A stretch of DNA of 64,000 bases, from NCBI GenBank assembly GCA_022836615.1, contig MU405227.1, forward strand, positions 124,001 through 188,000. Direction: 5' to 3'. A program made the position numbers and the translations under genes. Position 1 is the first letter of the stretch; each line of letters starts with the position of its first letter. This document shows positions 22,681-32,895 of this stretch, one piece after another. Source of the DNA: Annulohypoxylon bovei var. microspora (Eukaryota > Ascomycota > Sordariomycetes > Xylariales > Hypoxylaceae). The notes beneath the pieces were generated by a model. The model saw nothing but the letters and a program-made list of their open reading frames with translations. It was not told where the DNA came from and did no database searches.

Positions 22681-23316
22681 TTAGTATTGCTGGCTATCCA
22701 TTACTGGCCAAATAGGGGATGTTTGCAACGCCCTTGTGTTCCCGACTCGTGTAACTTCGTGAAACCAATGAGAAGAGCCAGTGAACCGAGCACGGCATCT
22801 TATACGGTATCCGAGGCTTACGAGGCACTCGGGTTCCGAATAGCTTGGTATTAGAATATGGAGAATATGGGATGTAAGCCGGATGCTCAAATGTCTAAGA
22901 CGCGCACCAACGGGACTGGATTCCCTCGGCTTACGGGGATATACACTGGAACTGTCAAATGAGAGGTCAGCGCGTATCGGGATTATTAGTACGAAGCAGT
23001 AGTGGCGTCCGAGAGGCTCTTGGATTTGATTCATCGAGTGGCGTCGGGATAGTCGATAGCCACATGTGATTATCATTCGCCGGGAGGTCGGGTACGTATG
23101 AGTCAGGGTAATATCTAGCGAATAGGACATGGACGTGGACGTGGATGTGGCTATCAAGGGGGGAAACTCTAGAACATACCTTAAGCAGCTTAAGTAGGTC
23201 TGTATGTAGGTGGCTTCTATTCCCGTATCTTGCTTCTTTTGACAGGAAAGCCCAGGACGGCCTGCAGCTAATAAAGGGGGAGAGGGAGAGACATACAGTA
23301 CTAGACTAAGAAACAT
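22681..23316 (-). CDS. Unsupported open frame with a hydrophobic N-terminus
   Basis: A 211-residue frame beginning MFLSLVLYVSPSPPLLAAG on the minus strand; the frame stays open further upstream but without ATG. The first 19 residues resemble a signal peptide, the rest is Ser/Arg/His-rich with few cysteines and no recognised motif. It overlaps a shorter plus-strand open frame. Composition looks like translated intergenic DNA, so I consider it more likely spurious than real. It would be an orphan or lineage-specific gene if expressed. Confidence 0.12.
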   Translation of the reverse strand: MFLSLVLYVSPSPPLLAAGRPGLSCQKKQDTGIEATYIQTYLSCLRYVLEFPPLIATSTSTSMSYSLDITLTHTYPTSRRMIITCGYRLSRRHSMNQIQEPLGRHYCFVLIIPIRADLSFDSSSVYPRKPRESSPVGARLRHLSIRLTSHILHILIPSYSEPECLVSLGYRIRCRARFTGSSHWFHEVTRVGNTRALQTSPIWPVMDSQQY

Positions 23317-24321
23317 AATTCCCGATTGCGTTGGCTGTCCAAGTACGAATATGTATGCATGCTGCGGTGCCGCACGAGTAATAAGTGTCCATCTCTTCTC
23401 ATGCAACCACTTAAATTAGGACTAAGGTTACCTACTGATGGCCGCATCGTGTGGCAATCCGTGCGTGAGAATGAGCTTATTCAATTCCGTTCGTCTTCGA
23501 GTCATACGCATACATACATACCACATATCTACCAGGTATACTGCCCGTCATCTTGTCCGTCCAATGCCTCCAGTGCCTACAATCCCTCCAATGCCTCCTG
23601 CTTGCTTACTACCGTCTTCACATGATGGCCAATCAGCCCTAGTATAGTGATTATCAAGTTACTCGTTAGGTTGACATGGCTGAGACTCGAGGCTGGGTAG
23701 CCTTGTCTAGAACCGACTTATTTGTCTTTGAGGTTGTACGAACAGGAAGGGGTTGTACATATGTATGACAAACAGCAGCTAAACTGGGATATTAGCCTTT
23801 AGCGAGAATATATCCATGGATGTTTTGCATACCAACTAGTCTACTTATGGTATATAGGGACTATGACGCACGAGCATGACATCAAATTTGGTGGCCCATC
23901 GCCCATTAAGATCAAGCACAAGTCGCGCACAGGGAAAGACAGGGAGAAGGGAGAGTTTTGGTATCATCGTTCCCCAGATTCTAGGATCAACAGATCTGAT
24001 CAACCTTGAAATCCTGTTGAACATGCCAACATGGAGACTAGGTAGATACATACATCTGACACGCTACACTAGTACGAAGCAAATAATAAGAACTCGTGGA
24101 GAAGATAACTTAAGATTATCATTTGGTGGCTGGAACCTTGAAGCTTGATGTACTGTAGCAGTCTAGCAATGGTTCCAAGGTCCCAATAAATCCTCAGCCG
24201 GGTCCCTGCTAATTTCATACGCATCGGCTTTCCTTAATCGGTGGTCGTGTTGAATCGCTCAAAACCCCCCTGGTTCCTTTAGTTCTTAATTCCGTAACAG
24301 ACTTGCCGTTGGGTGTAACCT

Positions 24322-24344
24322 TGAGCCATGAGCCATGAGCCATG
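24322..24344. repeat. GAGCCAT short tandem repeat (three units)
   Basis: Three seven-base GAGCCAT units in a row in the SFP1-upstream gene-poor interval. Confidence 0.75.
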
Positions 24345-26378
24345 TGAGTTCCACACCATCTCTTCCGACGATTTGAATAAGAACATATTACACGATGCCC
24401 AACTGTTCACCGCATCGGTATTATTTCACCGTCGTGGTAATGGTTTGTTTCAACTTCTGAGTAACATAAGTCTGACTAGAAACAAACCTTCCATCTAGAA
24501 TCTAGATTACCAAGTTTTATATCCTTGCTTATTCTGATTTATCCTGATTCATTCCGATTCATTCTGATGGGAATTTATCATGGTCTTCTTTGGGTGATGA
24601 AATGTCAATGTGCCATGGCTTCTAGCCCTCCTAGATATGGGGACTATCGTCACTGATCAACATAACTGATGATTCCTACTTGCTATCGGCGTTAGACGGC
24701 CGCTCCCGGAGGATGTGTTTAACTCCCCTCAGTTTCGCTTCCCTCGCAAATAGCTGTAAAATCTAAATACAGACGATCAAACGACGTTGCAACGAAGTCT
24801 ACTTGCCCACATATAACATTGTCCATGATCCAACTAAGGCTAGGAGATTGCCGTAGATTAAATAGAGTGGTTCGGTGACAATCACAAACATCAAATACGT
24901 GTGTAACTAGATCCGTCCTATCCCACGAGCCTAAATTGTAATAGGCTTGATATATCCTGGGTCGATATATGGCTCTTAGTTAGCTTCAGTTCATTACCCA
25001 TTACCCAAGACACAGGACCATATCCACAACTCTAGCCGCGCATTATATTGTTGTGATGGATCGTATTAAATAACCACTACCCACGTTTGTGACCTTGTAC
25101 ATGCATGCATGCATATATATCCATATATACATGCGTATAACATACCTACTAACACTTACATGTTTCGTCTACTTACTTTCCCATCGATATATTATTTCGA
25201 GGTGTTGCTATTTTCGATCGCGCTGGCGAGAAGCTACCCATCTCCAAATCACCTAAAATACCTAAACATATATCGACTTACATACACTGTACCGCCGGAT
25301 CTCATCTCGGGATTAAAGACAGCTCATCGTAATTATAATCCTTCATCCATCATCCATCTGATGCCGTGCAACCTATTGCAGTAGTATTCTGCTGCACAAC
25401 CTGACTAAGGAAGAATCGAATTTAACATCTGCGACGACAAGGAGCTAAGGTCTTCGACAGCTGCAAACTGGAATCCTTCATGTTTTCCGTCATCACTCCC
25501 GAGTCTAGCTGCAACTAAGGAGCTTAGGTACGCGGCAACGCTGTCTGAAGTCTAAACTCAGATAAAGTCAGACTTAGTGTCGTCTGAAGTTTGGCAGCGG
25601 GCGGCCGCGGAGTTTACATACGTCTCAGAGGCGAGAGTTACGTTTCCGTCCGAGTGTTAATTCGCCTCCACTGGGGTGACTATTACCAACAACTCGGAAA
25701 GGTCTCGTGCTTCCTTGTGGTTCTACACCTCGTGGGGTTCAACGTCTATTTATTTCATCCATACTATTGTCGAATCTCGCCGGAAACTCGCACAGATCTA
25801 AACTGTGTGATATTCAGGATCGCGGATCGTGCACACGGATCGTACTAGATATATTCTAATACTGTGTGTTTGGTTTACGAAGCTTTGATCACTATCCGGG
25901 GCGGCCCTTTAAACCAACCCCATCCAGCCCAGCCCATCTCATCGTCATCTTAGCGTTAATCTCAACCAGCGATCGAACAGCAAACACAGAGGACGACTAG
26001 ATGATCCGTTTTCTCATTAAGCTTACATACATGAGATACTAAACACTTACTTACATACTATACTACCTATACCTACACATACACATACACATACGCATAC
26101 GACACGCACATAGGTGTTACACGGGCGTACATGAACGTCGAGTTGCGAAGTGGTACGACAGGCTTGGAAAGGGTTCCTACAATACTACGATACGGCAATA
26201 CGACTTTGACGACTCTTTAACTGCAGTCATAATCCTGTAAGTGCTTGGAACTAAGTTATATTAACTTATTACCTTATGTACGTACCTTAGTCAAGGCAAG
26301 ACGGAAAGGCGCGTCTTCGGATTCGTCCATCCGCGCTCCAGATGCATCTTGGTGTCTTGTCTGCCTTCTTATCCCCCC

Positions 26379-26427
26379 AATCTCCAGTCTGCAGTCTCCA
26401 GTCTCCAGTCTCCAATCTCCAATCTCC
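26379..26427. repeat. CAGTCTC/CAATCTC tandem repeat upstream of SFP1
   Basis: About six seven-base units of CAGTCTC, drifting to CAATCTC, lie in the pyrimidine-rich upstream region some 520 bp before the SFP1 start codon. Probably part of the long leader or promoter. Confidence 0.7.
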
Positions 26428-26946
26428 TATTATTATAATTCATTTTCACACTTTCACACTTTCGACCGACTTTACTTTTACTAACCTAACCCCCCTTCTG
26501 TTCAGCTCGTAAATCGGATCTGGGTTTACCCCCTTTCTTACGTCTTGAGGGGAAAGATTCGACTCGACTCGACTCGATTTGACTTAAGTTAACTTAACTT
26601 ATTGTCATATTTAACCTAACTTCTTGCACTTTCGTGGATTATTCCATTTTCGAGGTTACTGTGTTAGTTCGTATTTCCTGTTAAATACTTAACTTTCAAT
26701 CCCTACTACAACGTGCGGCTACTACTAGGATATCCGTTTGTCAAGGAAGGTACGTAGATACCCATATACATTCCCATATACCCAGATCCATACCCTCTTG
26801 CCTCTTGCATCCCATCTGATCCGTGCTAAAGCATTGACCATAGTACCTAAGACCAGTATCTAAAGGAAAGAGCAAGCGCAGGCTAAGGACCGAGGACCAG
26901 GAAGGCCGTTCAAGGGTCGAACCCCACTAAACGTCAACTACCAATC

Positions 26947-29842
26947 ATGAAGGGGAGCGCCCTGGGTCGATGGCTAGCAGGCACGACACGTACCCCATCT
27001 CCAGCGACTACCCAGTCTACCCAGTCTACCCAGTCTACCCAGTCTTCACAGTCCACCTCCACCCAGTATTCCGCCCAGTCTACCACCCAGTCTAATGACA
27101 CCGAGCATCCGTTTAGCAGCCGCAGCAGCGCCGAAAATAATAATAATTATGTGACAGGCACCTGCTTTACTGGAAGTAACTCTGCTTCTGATCTTGCCGC
27201 TGTCGCAACTACTACAACTACTACCGCTGCTTCTACTACTGCCCCTACACCAACTTCTTCACACTCCCTCACCTCGCCGTCTCCTTCACCACAGCCCGCG
27301 ACCCCGGACGATCACTTTAATAATATTCCCGGTCGCAACAATTATTTCGCATCCGCATCCGCATCCACCAAAAACACAACCACATCCACATCTACATCCA
27401 CATCCACATACCCATCCACAACCAACAATTACACTAATAATACCACCACCACCACCACCAATACCTGCACCGGCGCATCCACTGATTTTGCTGCATCTGC
27501 ATCGCACTTTGCATCTCACTCTGCATTCCGCCCCTCATCTAAGCCAATCGATATCGCGAGTAATACGACGCCGCGCATTCGTTCCGATAATTCTATCTCC
27601 CCGCCCCCAGGCCACCGTCCCAACCCAATCTCTATCCCCATCGAAGCCGATTTTCTTCAGCTAAACGTCGACGGCGATCTTGACCTCGACATTGAAGATC
27701 TCGAAATGACCACCGGTCCTGCGCTCGACTCGGCCGTGGGCCGCAGTCGCCAGGACTCCTTCGTCAGCGCTGGGCCCAAGCCTATTTCTATGATCAACCC
27801 GAATCGCGAACAGGCTAATCGCGGTAGACGAGAGAGCTTGGCAGGTAGTTTAATGAACGGCATGAGCTGGGGAGGAGTTTCAGTTGGTAGCTTCATTAGA
27901 GATGAGTAAGTCGCATCGCATCACTATTTTCCTTGATTTTCCTTGTCCCCTTGTTGGTCCTTTGGTTCCTTGGGTCTTTTCGTCCCAAGTCCCAAGTCCA
28001 AAGTCCCAAGTACTTGTCTTTCGTTGTCATCCCATCCAACTTTTCTTCCGCCTCCGGTTACCGATTCGAGGTTTGCTCCTGGCTGTTGCCGCTGCTGCGA
28101 CTCGTTACGCAACCGTTCCCGTTTTACCCGGTAGATTCTTCTTTTGGCTTTTGGTTTTATTTTAGAAACACTCTTGCGTGCCCCCGGCATGTGAAATCCT
28201 CCGATGACGGGTCGCTAACCGCCATGTGTTGTAACGAATAGCCTCGCCATGACTGGCACCTCGCCGTTCACCGGTGCCCATCAATCGCCTTCCTTCCACT
28301 CTAACTCTTATATACCGAAGATGGAGGCTGAGTATTTGCGCAACTTTAAATGTTGCGACTTGACTCTGGATACTATGCACGACCTTCTTCGCCACTATGA
28401 GACGATGCACACTGGTGTTAGAGACGCTCAGCTGAATCGCAACGGATCTGGTGTGCAGATGCCCCACCGACTTTCGGTTAGCAACCGCCAGTCGATGTCT
28501 ATGGGTATTGGTCGACAGGACTCGCAGGGTTACCAGCATCCCGTGCAGATGGGATTCGGCCAGCAGAACCGTGCTGTGGGAAATAATGGCGGCTCGAGCC
28601 TGGGCTACGGATTGCAGATGGGAAGACAGTCTTCGACGATGGATCCGAACTCTAAGCGATCGCAACAGCTCAACCGAATGCAGTCGAACGACGAGATGGA
28701 CGCTGTAGGCGAAATGGAGATGGACGACGCTCTTGGTATGATGGAGATGGATGATAGCCAACGAACCATCCAGCAGACCCGACAGATGTTCGGACAACAA
28801 CAGCGACCCCAATTGTCATTGACTACTCCTGGCCTGCAGCACCAAGCGCTTCGAACGTCGCAGCCTTCGACGCCTGGCTCTTCGAACTTCGGTTTCCAGA
28901 ACAACCCTACTGTCTCGTCAGTCAACACTCCGACCTTGACAACCCAACAGGCCGCGATGGGACAACAAATAGGCGGAAACAAGGAGGGAATGGAACTGGA
29001 CTTTTCCCAGTTGAACAACCTAGAAATTGGAAATCTGGCAAATTTCAATGGTTCTAACCTCTCTGAGTTCTTCATCGACGATCCGGCCAAGCGACTCTAC
29101 AGCCCAGGAGGTGGACCGGCGAACCAGAGAGCATTGCAACAGCAGATGGCTCAGTTCGGTCTGGATGCAAGCCAGTTTGGAAATATCACGGATCCGAACC
29201 ATTTGGCTGCATTGCAACGGGCGATCGCAAACCCGGGATCTCTGGTCATGCCCCCTGAGGAGGATAAGCCATTTAAGTGCCCGGTCATTGGTTGTGAGAA
29301 AGCTTACAAGAACCAGAATGGTTTAAAGTAAGTTTTTTATTTTATACGGAAAAATCTTTTCATCTTTTGTCTTTCTTTCCCCTCTTCTTCTCCCCTCCCT
29401 TCCCCCAATTTTGAATTTCCCGGCCCTTATCTTAACTTGTCGCTAAATTGATTATGCAGGTATCACAAACAACACGGCCACCAGAACCAGCAGCTCCACG
29501 AGAACGGTGATGGTTCTTTCTCCATTGTCAACCCTGAGACATCTGCGCCTTATCCTGGCGAGACGGGGATGGAGAAGGAGAAGCCCCACAAGTGCGAGTA
29601 CTGCCACAAGCGGTATAAGAACTTGAACGGTCTAAAATACGTATGTCTAATTCTTATTACTTATTACCTACTTAAAATAAACAGAGAAGCTAACAGAATA
29701 ACAGCACAAACAACACTCGTCGGCTTGCGAGATCCAAGCCCAAGCGGCAAACATCAGGGCCAACCTCGCTAACAGCCAGATGTCGTTTAACATGGCTGGC
29801 ATGAACGGACTACCCGGGATAGGCGAAGAGATGCAGCTGTAG
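26947..29842 (+). CDS. SFP1: SFP1-type C2H2 zinc-finger regulator of ribosome biogenesis
   Basis: Transcription factor of the SFP1 family; in yeast it links nutrient/TOR signals to ribosomal protein and ribosome biogenesis genes. Four exons: 26947-27905, 28242-29327, 29460-29640 and 29705-29842, giving 787 residues. Exon 1 is very rich in Ser, Thr and Gln (STQ repeats, Thr and Ala runs) with an acidic patch (DLDLDIEDLE). Exon 2 starts with the family block SPFTGAHQSP and NFKCCDLTLDTMHDLLRHYE, a degenerate N-terminal finger. The C-terminus has the paired fingers typical of Sfp1: finger 1 with C666 and C671 and histidines 684 and 689, then the diagnostic linker GDGSFSIVNPETSAPYPGE, then finger 2 with C727, C730, H743 and either H746 or C750 as last ligand. 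Both fingers are split by introns at the same LKY position. Identification is firm; use of exon 1 versus an internal start at M322 is less certain. Confidence 0.92.
27010..27078. repeat. In-frame TACCCAGTC coding minisatellite
   Basis: Four nine-base units followed by degenerate ones encode a Thr-Gln-Ser repeat in the low-complexity N-terminus of SFP1. Frame is preserved because the unit is a multiple of three. Confidence 0.8.
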
Positions 29843-32800
29843 GAAACGTTGCGATCCTCGTCCGTCCGGAAAGAAACGATGTGCTCTCACGAGGGCAGTG
29901 TTGCGTCCGGGTTGAGAGCTGCCTGCGACGACTTCTGCATGTTTGAGGATTCCCTGATCTTCGAAGATTGATTCAACAGCATAGACGTGCTCTTATAGAC
30001 TGGATACCCCCTTTTCTTTTCACCGTGGTCGCTGTACATAACCACGGTTCATATCTCGGTTCGGAAAAGTTTGTCTCTTTACGGCATCTTGGGCGGCGTT
30101 TTTGTCATAAGGCGTCTAGTCCAAGATATACCCCCTCGATAGACTTCTACACAACCCCGTCGTCTTTCGCATATTTCCTTTGGTTCTTAAAATAAACCTC
30201 GATCATCGACGACCTCCAACGACTTATATCCTTGCCAGCACCCTACGTTAAACTGCGTTTCGAGGTCACGGTATATACTCCCGCACGACTAGGACGAGGA
30301 TACGAAAGAAGCTGGAATCTACGGCGGATGGTAATGAATGACGATGATTGACGGGCCCGGAACTATATATTATATTCGAGGAAAGAGGGCGGCCCTGCTG
30401 CTCCTCCTATTCATATAGTCGTGGTTCCGGGCATTTTCCTTATTCGACACACTTTTCTTACGCAAAAAGAGAGACGCTCGTTCTCGGAGATTGTTACGCC
30501 TCACGGCTCATGAAGATAGTCTTTTCCTTTTATTTCTTCTTTTATTTCGCGTCATTTCTGCACCGCTCCTACGAATAGGGAGCAAACTAGGCGTTTTTCT
30601 ATGGTCTGACATGGGCATGGGTCATGGAGAGCAGATAAAAAGGGGAGACGGAAAAGGAGATCAAGAGAAAAAAGAAAAAGCGATTTGCCCCTTTTTTTTA
30701 CGTCTGTCTACCCACCTACCTACCTCTACACTAAAATCTGGTCGTCCACCTGGACACCTGGACATTGACCTCGACAGACTTGTCTATAGATTTAGGAGTA
30801 GCTAGATGGCTACCCCTTTAGACACACTTTCTATACCTGTACCTAATTATGAGAACTTCTACAAGCGGTTGATGAACTATACTTTTGCGTGAGATGTGTG
30901 CCCTGGAGGCTCGATCACAACGACTTCATTGGTTGCTAGTCTCTTGCGGGTAAGAGTTAGCTAACCTTAGCAGCTGATGATGAGGCTCTCAAGTCCTCCT
31001 TTAAAATACGTTGTCGTTCTGTGGAGTACTACCATACCTGGGTAGACTTGGATAACATTTGATAGGTCTACAAATAGGCACACTGGATCTTACTGCGATC
31101 CCTTTCTCTCTCCTCGGCCTACAGGCAACACATATTGATTTATGGTGTTTCTACCTCGATAAGCTAAAGTAGGGAAAATACTAAAACGTCTGCTTGCTAA
31201 TCCAGCGCCATCCTATCGATTACCTAATCCACGATACCTCACCTAGGTACCTAGAAACCAGAATCCTCAACACTAGCCCCAAGAGCCAAATTCTCCACGG
31301 TGGATCTCCAAAACTTCACATCCCACCACCAACCATCAAGCACCTAGCCAAGCCCACCCTCGTAGATCCCGAACCCCCATGGCCCACTTGGGTCTTCGAG
31401 CGCGAGCGTATATACATAGTCCGCGTCTAGAAGCCGGATGGAAGACGGCGAGGGGGTTTCTCTTACATTATGGGAACCTCCGAACTATCTGCCTGCATAT
31501 GCCGGTAAGGATAGGGGTTGTTTTATGCTTCGGGACTAAATGACTAATCTCAAGTGCTTTAATAACCATTATCCTTACACCTGGTCTCGAAGCTCGACAT
31601 TTTGAATACGTGCTTGTACGTATTCTTCCTCTACTTCAACCCTTCTGTATATCTCACTAACTTCGACTTACCCTCCCCTCTCCTCCCTCTCGGATGACCT
31701 AAGTAAGGATCTCGAACAATCGATCCTCTCACCAACACGCCCCGAATCTGCCTCAACCCCCCTCAGCCTCAGCCGCCTCAGCCGGCCGCGAATAGAAAGC
31801 AGCAAGACGGCACACGACACACGAGCCCATGACGCGTAGCCCGCGCCCAGTCCCCAAGGAGCTAGACCCCCGAAGCTTCTCCCGCCCTACAGAGCCTCTT
31901 AACGATGCCCTTACTAATACGCTGCGTGGACACGGACTAGTGTAGCGTATATGCTATAGGTACACGTTCATGGATGGACATCACAATATCGACAGCGATC
32001 TACCTGGACTATACTACGTGCTAGTAGGATACTAACACATGTACGTGATGCTATTAATGTTATTACAGACCTAGTAGTTCAATGTTCGAACCTAGATCCA
32101 TGGACATTAGTACATGTCTATCCTCGACATCCTCAACCCACAAAACTCTGCCGACGCCGCCTCATCGACCACACTAATGTAGGGCCCGAGTCATACCACT
32201 TCGAGCTAGGCCATGCCGAGCTCCGTAACAATGACCCATCTGGAGTCCTAGACCCATCCCGGTTCATGTAACGTTAAGAATTTCGAATTTCACATGTCTA
32301 GTGCCGTACATACCATGTAGCACCAACATCGAGCGACGAAGACCTCGAAGTGGAGCGACCACGGTATTGTATAATTTCATAAAGCTACTCGAGCAAGCTA
32401 CATAGGTAGTAAAAATACGCACAACACCCTAACCTACGAGAAAGGAGCGCAGCAAGAAGCCAACCCCGATAACATAGCCTAGCCGCAGCTCATTCGCATA
32501 TTCTTTCTTTCTTTCTACCATCCGTCTCTTCTTCACTTATTTAATAGCCTAATAATAGCTCAATATCCTCGCTGCTATCCATCTCGTCCCGTAACGCCGA
32601 AGCCATGCTTACATAAAATTCCAACCTCTACACCTTGTGCAAAAGGAAAAAAAGGGGGACGCAAAAAAATATATGGGAAGGTGTCGTTTCCGTTGCTTCG
32701 TGAAGGGACGCACGCCCGGTGCATCCTGGATATCCATAAACTTTGGTCCTCCTCGCGAGGTAAGCTAAGCTGAAAAGCGCGACAAGATAGAGCGGTATTC

Positions 32801-32895
32801 AATGTCTAGATATATGTCGTATGTCGTAAGGCGCGCCGGCGAATTTCTTTCTTTCATCTGAGACCCCTGTATTGCAGGATCTCAAGCATGCATTG
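29843..32895. other. Convergent intergenic region, SFP1 to the Ral2-like gene
   Basis: 3 kb carrying two 3' ends. The first 800 bp look like a long SFP1 3' untranslated region (T-rich, with AATAAA near 30190). A minus-strand or plus-strand gene is not supported, but an open frame without ATG and of coding-like composition lies at 31960-32271, and smaller ones around 31300-31430. A CCTAGG palindrome copy is at about 31241-31254. Confidence 0.5.
31960..32271 (+). pseudogene. Possible gene relic or terminal exon (no start codon)
   Basis: A 103-residue frame runs from the stop at 31957 to the stop at 32269 with no usable ATG near its start. The protein reads naturally in its second half: DLVVQCSNLDPWTLVHVYP, KLCRRRLIDHTNVGPESYH and FELGHAELRNNDPSGVLDP. 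The frame opens exactly after CTATAG, which could be a 3' splice site, and a short ATG-initiated frame (MTRSPRPVPKELDPRSFSRP...) lies just upstream at about 31829, but the gap between them is too short for a normal intron. I cannot name a family. It may be a degraded gene, a last exon, or chance. Confidence 0.25.

Larger units (their letters stand above)
18592..26946. other. Long gene-poor interval upstream of SFP1
   Basis: 8.3 kb without a gene I can support. The right end (about 26250-26946) is rich in pyrimidine runs and simple repeats and probably forms the long SFP1 promoter and leader; GTAAGT-like and GTACGT-like donors there suggest leader introns. The only longer open frame is on the minus strand at 22681-23316. 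It has an ATG and a hydrophobic N-terminus but no recognised family. Several CCTAGG-type words and short repeats are scattered through it. Confidence 0.5.

Noticed and set aside
23637..23700. tRNA-like start (CTAGTATAGTGATTATCA) resembling an A box
   Set aside because: No B box (GGTTCGANNCC) or acceptor-stem pairing follows at the required distance.
26905..26930. B-box-like GGTTCGACCC on the minus strand upstream of SFP1
   Set aside because: The T-arm does not pair beyond three positions and no A box or acceptor stem is found.
28162..28812. 216-residue minus-strand open frame across SFP1 exon 2
   Set aside because: Shadow of the SFP1 coding strand; Leu/His/Ser-rich, and the plus strand has conserved SFP1 motifs and matching introns.
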